From Kuschelorhynchus macadamiae (lineage: Eukaryota > Arthropoda > Insecta > Coleoptera > Curculionidae), in assembly GCA_030620095.1 (NCBI GenBank), contig JAUTXW010001311.1:2581501-2645500 (forward strand): a DNA stretch of 64,000 nt, given 5' to 3'. The translations under genes were made by a program, and so were the position numbers. Numbering within the stretch: position 1 is the stretch's first letter; each line of letters begins with the position of its first letter. Below, piece by piece: positions 10,890-21,889 of this stretch. Below the pieces are notes generated by a model, which saw only the letters and a list, made by a program, of their open reading frames with translations, was not told the origin of the DNA and ran no database searches.

Positions 10890-11086
10890 AACTTCTTTGT
10901 TTTTACAGATATTAAGACAAATAAAAAAACGAAAATAGGGTTAGTTTTTTAAAGTTACATATAAAACAAAACACTAACAATTTTCTGACATATAGGCCTA
11001 TTTTATATTGTTTTAAATAAAACACCCTCTATATTATATGTGAATTTAATAGAATACGTTATTCCGATTACAATAATATAACACAC
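10890..11086 (-). repeat. Left arm of palindrome P1
   Basis: Reverse complement of 13824-14040 at clearly recognisable identity. Shared landmarks include cactaacaattttctgacat, a cctctatattatat/ccccatattatat block and a cgttattccgattacaat/cgttattctgattacaat block. The arm ends directly at the TA into which element P1-B is inserted. Confidence 0.75.
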
Positions 11087-11088
11087 TA

Positions 11089-11811
11089 TATTTTAATCCA
11101 CTCGTTTTTGACATATTGGCAAAAATACGAAATTTTTATTTTATTGCGGTGTGCCATGGCTGTCTGCAACAATAGAAATGTATAAAATTCTTTAACTGTT
11201 CTAAAAACTGCTATATATGATCACCATTTTGCTAAACACATTCTTCATATACTGTTAATTTTATGATTTTTGCATTATCTTTAAGCATTGTTCTTCACCT
11301 AGCTTTTGGATTTTATGAAATTTAAATGCATTGTATCCTTCAAAACTGAGTGGACTGCACCGCGATAAATACCTATCTTTTGATATACTGTGGTAGGTAA
11401 TAGCACAAACTGGATGTGCTTCAAAGGATCCTAATATGTTTGTCTTATTTATAATTCCGGCGTAGGTAACTTTTAAACATTTAACACGTTACCATTTTCT
11501 TCAAATTTCTTTGAAAGCCTTGCAAATATATGTTTTGAAGGAGCTCGGCGCTCTGGATAAAGTCTAATATATTGACGACGCGCAGCGGTTGCACTTTTAT
11601 TATTCAGAAAGTAGATTTGAAGCATATCACTTCTTTCATGGATGCTGAATTCGCGAAATACTATTTCTATAATAATAACTGTCACAATAACTCAACAACC
11701 AACGTTGCTTAGCGATATGTCAAATATCTTTAATTGTCAGTCACGGCACTCTTCGAGATTATATAAATATTTTATATTTTTTCTAATATGTCAAAAACGA
11801 GTGGATTAATA
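11089..11811 (-). mobile_element. Non-autonomous mariner-like element P1-B (TA-flanked)
   Basis: Bounded by TA at 11087-11088 and 11812-11813, with terminal inverted repeats reading ttaatccactcgtttttgac on both ends (left end has two extra T). Inside, minus strand 11685-11473 encodes a DUF4817-type helix-turn-helix: HERSDMLQIYFLNNKSATA, then ARRQYIRLYPERRAPSKHIF. This is the transposase N-terminus only. The catalytic domain is absent, so the element could move only with help from a related transposase. Confidence 0.75.
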
Positions 11812-11813
11812 TA

Positions 11814-13821
11814 CGGGGTATTATGGGTTTGACTACAAATATTTTAACACCTGAAAAAATGCTTAAATTACATAAGGTCAATTGCTTATCATTTTTGAGA
11901 AGAACTGCCTTAGAGTTATAATTTTTAAGCACATCGTCAACAAATTTAATAATTTTTTTATGTAAAACAACGAATTATATGATTTTCTACAAAATATCTA
12001 CACATTTTTTTTAGTAAAATATCTGAACGACCTAAATTTAAAAATAGAAAACGAATAAATTGTTTTATTTTAACATAAAATGCTTATTTAAAAACGGCAA
12101 CACTGCCCACCGTGGAGAAACCAACCGGCTTCAAAGAACATAACAATTGAGAAAAATATCAGTTGCGGTTGTCTTTTGGTTCTTTCACATTAATTTTTGC
12201 CGTATGCGGCAATTCAATACCGTGTTAATACGTAGTCAGGATTTAAAAACTCTTTAAAAATGTATACAAATATTGAATATGCAAACATGTTACTTATTTA
12301 TGGGGAGTGTAGACAGAATGCTCATTTGGCGTCCCAAATATACGGGAAAAATACCCTAACAGGAAGTGTCCTAATGACAAAACATTTGTGGCGGTTTTAC
12401 AAAGAATTCGCGATACAGGAAGTGTAAACGTCCGTTAAACTAATCGGGGGCCTGAAAGGCAAATAACACCCGAAAATGAGGAACATATTTTAGCCCTAGT
12501 GGAGGCAAACCCTGGTTTGAGCACTCGGGAAATCTCGGGACAAGTTGGATTTTCTAATTGGACCATTCAACATACCCTTCGTGAAATCTTTCTGTATTCT
12601 TATCATATGAAGCGAGTACAGGCTTTGACTTTAGAAGACTTACCCCGAAGAAGAGAATTTTGCCGGTGGTTTCTCTGAAAAAACCAAGAGTACAAAATTT
12701 TTCTTTAAACATTCTGACAACCGATGAATGTTGTTTTACGAGAGGTGGAATTTTAAATTATCGTAACACTCATACTTGGGCTCAAGAAAATCCACACACG
12801 ATTCAACAAGGCCGATTTTAATACCAGTTCTCAATAAATATTTGGGCTGGAATAATCCACAATCGGTTAATTGGACCTTTTGAGCTACCAAGGCGTTTAA
12901 CAGGAGAGGCATACCTCCAATTTTTAACTAATAATTTTCCCACTATTTTAGAAGATATTCCTTTAGCTCAGCGAGCCAGTGCCTGATTTCTTTACGATAG
13001 AGCACCTGCCCACATTCATAGGAATGTGTTACAACATCTGGATAATACGTTTGATAATATGTGGATGTCACCAGACCTAAATTCCCATTGTTTTTTTGGG
13101 GATACATAAAACATTAGTGTATAATAGGGTTGAAATTTAAAATGGAGATCTTAGAAACCGCATTTCTGCTGCAGCGGAACAAATTAGACAGAGACATATC
13201 GTTTTTAGATCTGTTCAAGAAAATTGGTGCGCCGTATTCGTGCGTGTTTAAATAGTGGCGGTAATAATTTTCACCATTTGCTTAAAGTTTTCAAAATCCT
13301 TTTTTAGTGTGTGAATTACCTACCTAGTGTTATAAATTAATATGCTTGGTAAGTTCACATTGTTTATTAATTTTTGGAACAAGTAAAACTTAAACTAGGG
13401 TTGCGCAGTTAAAAACTATACAAGTAAATAGTCTAAAAAGTTTCAATAACAGGTTTTTACTACTTTTTTTTACCCTACGATATTATGCTAACAAACCACA
13501 ATTTATTAAAAAATTAGTTCATGCATTCCAAAAAAATAATCAAAATAAAATAATTGAATCGTTTTGAAACCTACAAGTTTTTTATACTTCTTTGTTGGCA
13601 AAACATAGGTGATGAGTTTGTCATTACATTGATGTCCAAGCAAATAGCAATGTTGCCATGTTGTTTTGGAATTAGTTGAAATCTTCTATAAAATTAAACA
13701 TTTTAAAATTAAATATCTCGAAGACTCTTTCGAATTTGCCGATGGTTTATAAGAATTTTTGTTTAAAATCGTTCATACTATCCTATGTTAAAATATTTGT
13801 AGTCAAACCCCTAACACCCTG
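11814..13821 (+). mobile_element. Mariner-like element P1-C with broken transposase
   Basis: A 2.0-kb element flanked by TA (11812-11813 shared with P1-B, and 13822-13823). Its terminal inverted repeats of about 35 bp read, from the right end inward, cagggtgttaggggtttgac and continue tacaaatattttaaca. It contains a plus-strand transposase relic from about 12258 to 13250. Ends beginning TACAGGGTG are shared by other elements in the window. Confidence 0.8.
12258..13250 (+). pseudogene. DUF4817-type mariner-like transposase relic (in P1-C)
   Basis: Reads MYTNIEYANMLLIYGECRQN at the start, then after a frame change VNV and NRGPERQITPENEEHI, LALVEANPGLSTREISGQVG and MKRVQALTLEDLPRRREFC up to 12674. 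The catalytic domain follows: DECCFTRGGILNYRN with the first Asp at 12723-12725, WAGIIHNRLIGPFELPRRL, and FLYDRAPAHIHRNVLQ with the second Asp at 12996-12998. The final WMSPDLNSH block replaces the usual WPPRSPDLTP and has lost part of the third-acid region. Stops at 12675 and 12984 and several frameshifts make it inactive. Domain order and length match an originally full-length (about 330-aa) transposase. Confidence 0.8.
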
Positions 13822-13823
13822 TA

Positions 13824-14040
13824 TAAAGTTTATTATATCATTGTAATCAGAATAACGTACTTTATTTAATTCATATATAATATGGGGTTGTTCTATTTAA
13901 AAAAAAAATAAAGATGGCTTACATGTCAGAAAATTGTTAGTGTGGTACAACTCAGTGGAAAACTTGATTACTATCCCTACATTTTGTTTTTTATTTACCT
14001 TGATATATTTAAAAACAAAAAGAGTTATTAACTTACCTCT
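13824..14040 (+). repeat. Right arm of palindrome P1
   Basis: Inverted partner of 10890-11086. It starts immediately after the TA that ends element P1-C, so the two inserted elements lie at the dyad centre. Confidence 0.75.
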
Positions 14041-14860
14041 TTCAATCGAAAATTATTACAAAGAATTTAATATTATAAAACAGATTGCTGTTAATAATGG
14101 TTATCAGGTAACCATAATAGACAATATAGTTCGTAAAAACACTACAAAAAAGCACTCAATTTAGTTTATCCTAATTCTAATACAAAAGACAATATTAAGT
14201 TTAACACGTTAACATATCCCGGAAAAATTAACACTTAAATAAGGAAATGTCTTAAACAACAAATCATAAAGTAGCTTTTTGTACAAATAATACTTTAGGT
14301 AGATATATTAAGAATAGCACGTCGAATAAAAAAAAGGACCAAAAATCTGGAGTACATGATTAAAATATGGTTCTTGTGAAAAAATATGTATTGGTGAAAC
14401 CGGTAGGTCTTTTTATAAACGTATAAAAGAATACAAAATATCACATATCAAGCAAAAAAATAGATTCTAACTAAGCAAAACATTTACCAGAAATAAATCA
14501 CCATTTCAACAATGAATTTAAAATGTTCCAGCCCATCATCATCCATCAGCCGATAAAAGTTACAAGTTAAATTACTTGAAAGGTCTACAAATTAATAAGA
14601 GGAAAAGCCGTAATATTTTATCGAATGATCAAATGGACCTAAACGGCTCCCTATTTTTGAACCTGTATACCTAATATCTGCATAGGGGAATATGGTAGTT
14701 ATTCTTTTATTATTGTTGAAAATTCTAGTTTTAGTATCCGCTTTGAACTGGTTTTTGAAAAAAGGAACAGAGTGTCGAAACAGCTTTCAAAGTGAAATAA
14801 ATTTTTCGAAATTTCTAAACAAAAATAGTTTGTTTATTTAATACACTAGTGAAAATGTTA
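14030..14860 (+). pseudogene. Penelope-like element C-terminus with GIY-YIG remnant and 3' end
   Basis: Continuation of the PLE begun at 9040. LPLSIENYYKEFNIIKQIAV (14035-14094) is the conserved RT-thumb/linker block; a linker with TKDNIKFNT-like text follows in another frame. Then comes the GIY-YIG endonuclease block MIKYGSCEKICIGETGRSF near 14357-14413, whose CIGETGRS corresponds to the YIG half of the motif. The tail near 14740-14800 holds an aaaaaggaacagagtgtcgaaac hammerhead-like stretch, and 14820-14860 matches the inverted end at 9040. Stops at many points. Confidence 0.7.
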
Positions 14861-15523
14861 ACGTAACACGCAATTCAATTCTTATATAATTAATAACAAT
14901 AAAATAAAATTCTCTTAAAATTTCAACCAAAAACATCAACTTCTGTCTCTAATTATCCGTCCTCGTTGACTCGAGAGAATATTCAAACATGTGATTTGGG
15001 CGCACCAACGCAGTGGCCAAATGTTTTGCCGCGCTTCTCCAGCGATTGCGATGATATTATAGTTTGTAATTTACGTTTTTCGAGTAGAATGGCTCATCAC
15101 ATTCGTGTAGAAATTCTGTTTTGGGTTTTTAAAGTCCGTTTGTAAACTATTTGGTCTATATTTATTGGTATTGTAAATAATTTAAGATTGTTTTCCGACC
15201 AAGTTTAGATTTCAGTGGCAATTGAAATAAACTGTTACAGTTTATTTCAATTGCCAGGATTAATTATGTGCGCCAGTAGTGAGTAGAGGTGTTTAAGTGT
15301 GCTCCGCATTTTTCGTTAAATATATGTAGTGTCCTAGCAGAATTAATGCTGGTTATTGTCTCAAGAGATTCGATAGAGTAATTTGCATAACTTGTGTAAA
15401 GTTTGCAATTATATTTGACCTATAAAGTGCTATAGATTGATTTCGCCTATAATATATTAATTCCAAAATATTTATATTAAGATCTAGTGAGATCGCGACG
15501 ATAAAAGGGTGATCTAGATCGAC
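14860..15523 (+). other. LINE 5' region, boundaries unclear
   Basis: Probable 5' untranslated region of the LINE, preceded by unassigned DNA; the exact 5' end was not found. It contains a perfect hairpin at 15217-15255. Confidence 0.4.
15217..15255. repeat. Perfect 18-bp inverted repeat (hairpin)
   Basis: GGCAATTGAAATAAACTG, a TTA loop, then the exact reverse complement. It lies about 270 bp upstream of the LINE ORF1 start. Confidence 0.95.
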
Positions 15524-16147
15524 ATGCCCCCAAAAGTTCCGAAAAGCGGTGATGAGGATATGGAAAAGCTTATTTCCAAAGTATGTTCGAGCTTTGTATC
15601 TCAGCTAGAGGAGAAATTGACCAAGAAATTCGATGTTCTAGACAAGAAGTTGGAAAATATGTGTCAGAAAATTTCTAGCATCAAAAGTGATGTTCAAAAA
15701 AACAGTAAAACTATATGCGAAATTCAAGAAAAAATCGACTCTCTTGATCAGAGAACCAGGAGAAACAATTTGCGTCTTTGTGGTATTTCCGAAGAAGATG
15801 AAGATCTTCGTAGGGTAGTATCTGATTTACTATCTTCTAAATTAGACATTGCAGTCACCGTTGCAGATATTGACGCGGCATTTAGGGTTGGCAAGGGATC
15901 TATAAATCAGCTTCGGGTAGTTGTTCAATTTTTATCGCATGTGAAACGTAATGAAGTATTTTTTGCCAAACAGAAACTACGAGGCTGTCAAATGGTTCTT
16001 TATGAGGATTTATCCCCAATCAGATTTGCGCTCTTAATTGCTGCGAAGGAGAAATTTGGAAGGAACAAAGTTTGGTCCACTGGTGGTAACATTTTTGTAA
16101 TGGACGAGTCTGGTAAAAAGCACCTGAAGTCTATCAATGAAATTTAA
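15524..16147 (+). CDS. LINE ORF1 protein (coiled coil plus RRM-like domain)
   Basis: Intact 207-codon frame. ORF1 proteins of LINEs bind the element RNA and form the ribonucleoprotein. Residues about 15-80 are rich in Lys/Glu heptads and look like a trimerising coiled coil (FVSQLEEKLTKKFDVLDKKL and following). RRNNLRLCGI at about 80 starts an RRM-like region, and residues 100-190 (DAAFRVGKG, then LRVVVQFLSHVKRNEVFFAK, LYEDLSP, RFALLIAAKEKF) resemble the C-terminal domain of L1-type ORF1 proteins. No zinc knuckle is seen. The first ATG follows an in-frame stop-free leader with atcgacATG context. A 350-bp spacer separates it from ORF2. Its being intact, unlike almost every other frame in the window, points to recent insertion. 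Confidence 0.8.
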   Translation: MPPKVPKSGDEDMEKLISKVCSSFVSQLEEKLTKKFDVLDKKLENMCQKISSIKSDVQKNSKTICEIQEKIDSLDQRTRRNNLRLCGISEEDEDLRRVVSDLLSSKLDIAVTVADIDAAFRVGKGSINQLRVVVQFLSHVKRNEVFFAKQKLRGCQMVLYEDLSPIRFALLIAAKEKFGRNKVWSTGGNIFVMDESGKKHLKSINEI

Positions 16148-16498
16148 GTGTTTATTATTTGTGTCCATGATTTTATATTAAGTTTAAGGATTGGAATGTA
16201 CTAAATCTTATTTACTCGTTTTTTTTCCCTTGCTATAGTAGGCTATTGAATTTATTTTACTAAAGGAATAGGAATGTAAATTTATTTACTAAAGGTAAAT
16301 TTAAATGGTTTTATGTTTACGCATATGATTTGAGATTTCGTGTTTTTTTAGTAATACCTTGGATTTATTACAGTTCAATGAGATGTTTTCAAAACTTTTT
16401 ATACTAATTCATGCAAGTGCACTATTGCGTTCATAAATATGTGGTCTTTTGCGGAGTATAAAAGAAAATAATCGAGTCACCTTTAAATATTTGTAATT
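16148..16498 (+). other. LINE inter-ORF spacer
   Basis: AT-rich, stops in all frames; unusually long for a LINE spacer. Nothing else seen. Confidence 0.5.
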
Positions 16499-19315
16499 AT
16501 GGTAGACGAAAATACTTTTAGCTTCTCGCATTTTAATATTCGATCTTTACCCTCTAGTTTTGTGTCATTCTCTGATTTTATAGCCGATGAGCAGATTGAT
16601 ATTATCGGGCTCTCTGAAACGTGGCTCCGTCCTGAAATCTCTGATAGCGAAATTAGTATACCAGGTTATCGGCTGTTTCGTGTTGATCGTGATGGTCGTG
16701 GAGGAGGAGTGGCTTTGTATGCGAAAACTCATTTTAAAATTAAGTTACTGGACTGTCCACAGGGACATAGTTCCTTGGAAAGTGTCTGGATTAACATAAA
16801 AATAAAAGGTAAGAATATCTGTTTGGGTTCTTTATATAGACCTCCTAATTCGAATATTAGCTTATGCCTCGAGGACTTAGAAAATTGGTTAACTCTTTTT
16901 CTGCCGTAGTTTGATTACGTATTCTTTCGTGGGGATTTTAATGTAGATTTTTTGGATCCTAACATGAATTCATGTAAGCTATTTACATCTTTTTTAAACA
17001 AATATAGTTTGAATCAGGTGGTAGCAGACCCCACACAAATAACTGGGAATTCAATTACGTTAATAGATTTAATTATTTGTTCAAATAAAGTTTTTTTGAA
17101 CTGTGATGTAATTGATATGTCGGATATCTCTGATCACTCTTTAGTTATCTGTAATTTAAAAATAAAGAAAGATAAACCGCCTATAAAGTTTAGGAATTAC
17201 AGGGATTTTAATAATTTTGTTTATGAAAATTTCCTTAGGGACCTTTATAACCTAAGCTGGGATAGATTTTATAATTCAAATAATATTGATGAAATTTTAG
17301 ATATTTTTAATGGGAATATCGACAATTTGCTTAACATACATGCACCTTTTAAAACATGTAGATGTACGAAACTCCCTGCACCATGGCTAACACCTAATTT
17401 AAAATATATGATTAGGTTGCGGAGAAAGAGTTTGGCCAAATATAAAAGAACTAGGACTGAGGCCGCCAGAAATGAATTATAAACAGTTGCGTAATTTTGT
17501 AACCTTGGCTGTACGTAATGAAAAAAAAGCTTTCCTGAATCATAAATTTAAAACGGACCCAAAGAATTTTTGGCGAACTTTAAAATACATGAACGTTACT
17601 TCTAACAATAGTGAGGAAACAGTACAAGTCGGAAGCCCTGATTCTCTAAACAAATTTTTTGTAGAGAGCGTGCCAGTCACAGATGGATCGATTTCAAATG
17701 ACACTTTAATTGATAGATTATACTTAAATCAAACACATCATGGGATAAATGATAAATTTAGTTTTAACCTAGTTACCGAACATAAAATAACCACCATTAT
17801 TTCAAGTATTAAGTCGAATGCTAAGGGTGTTGATGGTATTGACAATAAAATTTTATCTATTATTTGTCCGTATCTAGTCCCTCAAATTGCGTTTCTTGTT
17901 AATAAATGTTTTACCACAAATAATTTTCCTTCTCTATGGAAAATGGCCAATATTGTGCCAATTCCAAAAGTAAGTAATCCGGGAGCACTCTCTGATTTTC
18001 GCCCCATTAGTATCCTTTGTACTATGTCTAAAATTCTTGAAAAGGCTATGCACGAACAGATAGATGCTCACATTAAATCGAGTAAAATTTTGCCATCTAC
18101 GCAATCGGGCTTCCGTGCATGTCATAGTACCACAACGGCACTACTTGGCGTGACTGATGATATTCTTAGAGCTATAGATGCAGGTCAGAATACCTGCCTA
18201 ATATTACTTGATTATAGCAAGGCTTTTGACGTTCTCTCTCATTCCATTCTTCTGCATAAATTAAAAAACTTTGGTTTTGAAGAGGACTCAATTAAATGTA
18301 TGCAAAGTTACCTTGTGGGTAGAAGTCAGCGGGTTTCTACCTCACGGGGTATTTCTACATTTTTGGCCGTTGATAGGGGTGTCCCTCAGGGTAGCATCTT
18401 GGGACCACTTCTATTTTCCCTATACACTGCTGATTTTTCCAGTCATCTGCGTTATTGTTTTTCACATCAGTACGCAGATGACTTTCAAATTTATTTCTCA
18501 TTTTCACACGGTGATTTACTGCAATCTTCAGGTAAAATAAACACTGACCTTGAGTCAATATCTTCTATATCTAAAGCTCATGGGCTGGTGCTAAATAGTG
18601 TAAAGACTAAAATGCTTATCTTTGGAAAAAATAGAGAGCTATTCTTGGATCAACCTAATTTTATAATAGAACTAAACGAGGTAAATTTAACTGCAAGTAA
18701 CATAACTAGAAATTTAGGTATTGAATTAGATGATGATCTACACTTTGATCAGCATGTTTTACAACTAATAAAGAAATGTTATTTTAAGATTAAAATTTTA
18801 TATAGGTACAAAGACATTTTTCCACCCCAATTAAATTAAAATTGACAGACTCCTTAATACTCTCGACACTATCTTATGGTCTCCCTATATACTGGCCCAT
18901 GTTGACTGTCAAAAATCGAAACTCATTACAGAAGATTCAAAATGCTTGTTTACGATATTCGTATGGGTTACGTAAATACGACCATGTCTCACCATCATTT
19001 TTAGATTCAGGTTGGTTTAAACTTAATGAAAGATTTACCCTAAGTTTAAGTAGCCTTGTTTACAGGGTTACTATTTTTAAGCAGCCGCAATATTTGTCCA
19101 CTAAACTAGTTAAAGGAAGTGATTCCCACGGGCGACTTACCAGAAACCGAGACTATTTTACGGTTCCTAGACACAAAACCTCCACGTTTCATCGATCTTT
19201 CACTTACAATGCTATAAAAAATTTTAACTCGCTGCCCGCTGATATTAAATCTTGTTCCTCTATTGTCAGTTTTAAATCAAAATTAAAAAGGCATATTAAA
19301 CAACTTAGACGCTGA
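16499..19315 (+). pseudogene. LINE ORF2: AP-like endonuclease plus reverse transcriptase, CR1/Jockey-like
   Basis: Would nick target DNA and prime reverse transcription of the element RNA. Endonuclease motifs in order: SHFNIRSLPSSF (start), GLSETWL, GRGGGVALY, LGSLYRPPNS, RGDFNVDF, ISDHSLVIC (about 17130). RT motifs in order: PIPKVSNPGALSDFRPIS (about 17960), QSGFRACHSTTTALL, LLDYSKAFD (catalytic Asp, about 18208), RGVPQGSILGPLLFSLY, QYADDFQIY (catalytic Asp pair, about 18470), LNSVKTKMLIFG. The C-terminal part (LDSGWFKLNERF, then a FNSLPADIKSCSS block) is as in CR1/Jockey-type elements; there is no RNase H. Only three lesions: a TAG at 16907, and frameshifts at about 17470 and 18838. Otherwise all catalytic residues are present. 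Confidence 0.9.
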
Positions 19316-19645
19316 TTTTAAGTTTTGCTTATAAAATATAAATTGTATCAATGTCCTTTGTCTACGAAGTGTATTTCAACTTATTTAATATTTCTTAATT
19401 TTTTTTATTTTTTCATGTTTTTTCACTAATATTGCTAAGTTTATATTAGGTGTGTTTACTATAATTATAATTACTACATACATATTATAATGCTGGCTTT
19501 AGAACAATTTTAAAATACTTTACAGGTGGTTAGGTAGAATAGCAATGCTAGACCTCGCCACCATTTTGCTTTGTTATGCTCCTGTATAATATGATGATAA
19601 AATAAAAGACCTGTTTATTTATTTATTATTTATTTATTTATTTTC
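19316..19645 (+). other. LINE 3' UTR and (TTTA)n tail
   Basis: Contains an AATAAA-like signal near 19600 and ends in a TTTA microsatellite at about 19613-19644 instead of a poly-A run, as CR1-like elements often do. Confidence 0.6.
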
Positions 19646-20280
19646 AATTACAAGTAAACTAAAAATTAAAAAGCTAGGCAGACCATTACTGGAGCTAATG
19701 CTAACTCAAGCTATTATTCAAAAGGCAGGTCATTTATGGATCGGTTTTTAAAAGAGACTTGTATAAAATAGCTAAATATGTGGGTGTGCAGTTACAAATT
19801 TATTGTACTGTACCCGAGTTTGTTATTTTATATATCCTATTCAGTCTTCTTATTTTTCGAGCGTTATTTATTTTTTAATTGTCATTTAGAATTTCTTTTT
19901 TTACCAAGCAAAACAATTTGTAATTACTTTGAACGACTTCAACGACTTTAGCTTACTATAGCTTGTGCAACTGGTTAATTAGAGCTAGGGAAACTGGTTT
20001 TAAGGAACATGGTGCTAACACTGCAGGATTGGGAGCATAGTTCTCCAATATTTTATAGTGGCTATTTTTTTTCAAAGAAAGATAAACAAACCTTTATAGA
20101 CTTTTTGGTTGTATCTATTTAAATAAAGGGGTTAAAGAATAATCTAACCTAATCAATACAAAATAATCGGCAAATTTCCTTTACCCGGAACATCCCTCAT
20201 TATAAATTTTTCCTTTTACTTGGAATAGAGAGGTGTGACCCCTGATAGTACCACATATAGTCACTCAGAAACACATAGAT
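19646..20280. other. Unassigned
   Basis: AT-rich; no coding or repeat structure recognised. Confidence 0.3.
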
Positions 20281-20690
20281 ACTGTGAAACAATTTATTTG
20301 GGCGCCATTTGGGTCCGCCATCGTGAAGTCGTACAAAAATTTAATCAATTCATCTCTTTACCACAATTAATTCTTGCATCAAAGTTGTAATCAATCTATT
20401 CAGTGGTTTTCTCAAGCTAAATTTTAAAATAATTCATTAAGCCGCCAGTTTGTTTCACAATCTTGAATTCATACCAAAATTTTACCACTGGATTCCTATC
20501 TTTGTAATAATTTAACATTTCCTATATTGGATTTTTACCAAATGTTACCAGATCATCCCCATATAACCTTTAATTTTTAACCAAAATTTCTCAATAGGGT
20601 AAGTAGTTCGCTAGAGACGTTGAAACGTGCAGATCTGGAAAGCCTCGTAGGGTGATTTTTCCACGGTTACAATACTGGCCTTTTACTAGG
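20280..20690 (+). repeat. Dispersed repeat R1 copy
   Basis: Holds two to three internal subunits starting at gcgccattt/gccgccagtttg blocks, followed by ataccaaaattttaccactg and the R1 tail (gaaacgtgcagatctgg, then cctcgtagggtgattttt). Confidence 0.7.
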
Positions 20691-20729
20691 GATGTACAAA
20701 TGCAGATTGGTATTTAATTTTACGTGTGT

Positions 20730-20945
20730 TTTTACTTTCCTTATAAAAGTGAAATATTCTAATCTTGAAAAAAATGATCCTACCAGGTTTTTACAGATTT
20801 TCACATTGCAAAAAAACATGTTTGCTCAATTCCTTCGATGTGTCGATCTGTCTGTCGGTCTGTTCGTAGCAAATCTTAAAAGCTACTTAATCAATTGACT
20901 TCAAGTTTTGGACAAAAATTAAGAGTGATATGGAAATGAAAAAAA
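20730..20945 (-). repeat. Dispersed repeat R1 copy, inverted
   Basis: On the minus strand it shows the R1 blocks tgaagtcaattgattaagtag, then acgaacagaccgacagacag, ggaattgagcaaacatg and the tail ctggtaggatcattttttt. It lies tail to tail with the copy at 20280-20690. Confidence 0.7.
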
Positions 20946-21415
20946 ACATGTTGAAATGCTAAAACATTTAACTTATTAAAAAAAAAAATAATTGATGAAT
21001 GCTTTGATATATTGTCATGAAAATTATAAATAGCATTTAACAAAAAATAAATGAAGAGGTTGTGAGGTTAACTTTATAGTTAAGAGTCGTAGTAAATGTC
21101 GGTAATAGTAAATTAATTTTATCTGGGTGCAAAACATTTTTTATATCAATATGAGGTGTGTGGTTGATAACGGGGGTAGGAATTTTGATACTAGAAATAT
21201 CTAGTAACATATGTTTTTTTGGGGATTTTCGGGGTACGCAATTCAATTGTATAAATCATTTTAGTTTTGCTAATTGCTAATCTTCTTTGTATATGTCAAA
21301 TGCCGTTCGGTTTTCGCTAATGACTCTTCTATATAATATTGTTTACCATGGTTCCAGTGAAATCCTATATATGATGGACATCATTATTTGTTACAATAGC
21401 CTCACGTGGCTATTG
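20945..21415. other. Unassigned
   Basis: AT-rich; only short open frames. Confidence 0.25.
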
Positions 21416-21884
21416 TTACTGTTCGCGAATTTTTCTTTTTGAACCGGAAATTTTTGAAATTTGAGTTCTTTGAAATTCTAGTACACTAGCTCGGTAACAT
21501 CGGAGAAATACGCTTCTTAGAATCGATCGTAGAGGATAAATGGGCGCTTCTTTTGATAAAAACGCGATTTTGGTGAGATTTACAATAAGGCAGCAGTGGC
21601 GTCGGATACGGGTACTCTTTTCGAGACTTCGATTAATCAAAATGCAGGTCGCCATGGTTAAATTTTCGAGGTGGGGCATTTTTTTCCGGATTTCTTGTCC
21701 AAAGGTTTCGGACAAGGTTGTTAACGAGCAATATCGGAGTGCCGAATGCCACTTAAATACAAATGGGGTAAAAAATGGCACTACTTTGAAGGCATTTTGC
21801 CGAGCAGAAACCCTGACTACTTTGTCATGCAAAGGGGTTCGATACGAGCGGACATTGTTTATGGGGGCACAACTTTTCTACTAG
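21416..21884. other. GC-richer block open on both strands
   Basis: A 138-codon frame on the minus strand (21832-21416) overlaps a 114-codon frame on the plus strand (21540-21884). I recognise neither protein: the minus one has a basic, Cys-poor sequence with LENLTMATCILINRSLEKST, the plus one a basic stretch QQWRRIRVLFSRLRLIKMQV. Base composition differs sharply from the flanks, which suggests a transferred or transposon-derived segment. No terminal repeats were found. Openness on both strands may simply reflect composition. Confidence 0.25.
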
Positions 21885-21889
21885 GGATT

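Noticed and set aside
17934..18558. Open frames on the minus strand inside the LINE
   Set aside because: Antisense shadows of ORF2.
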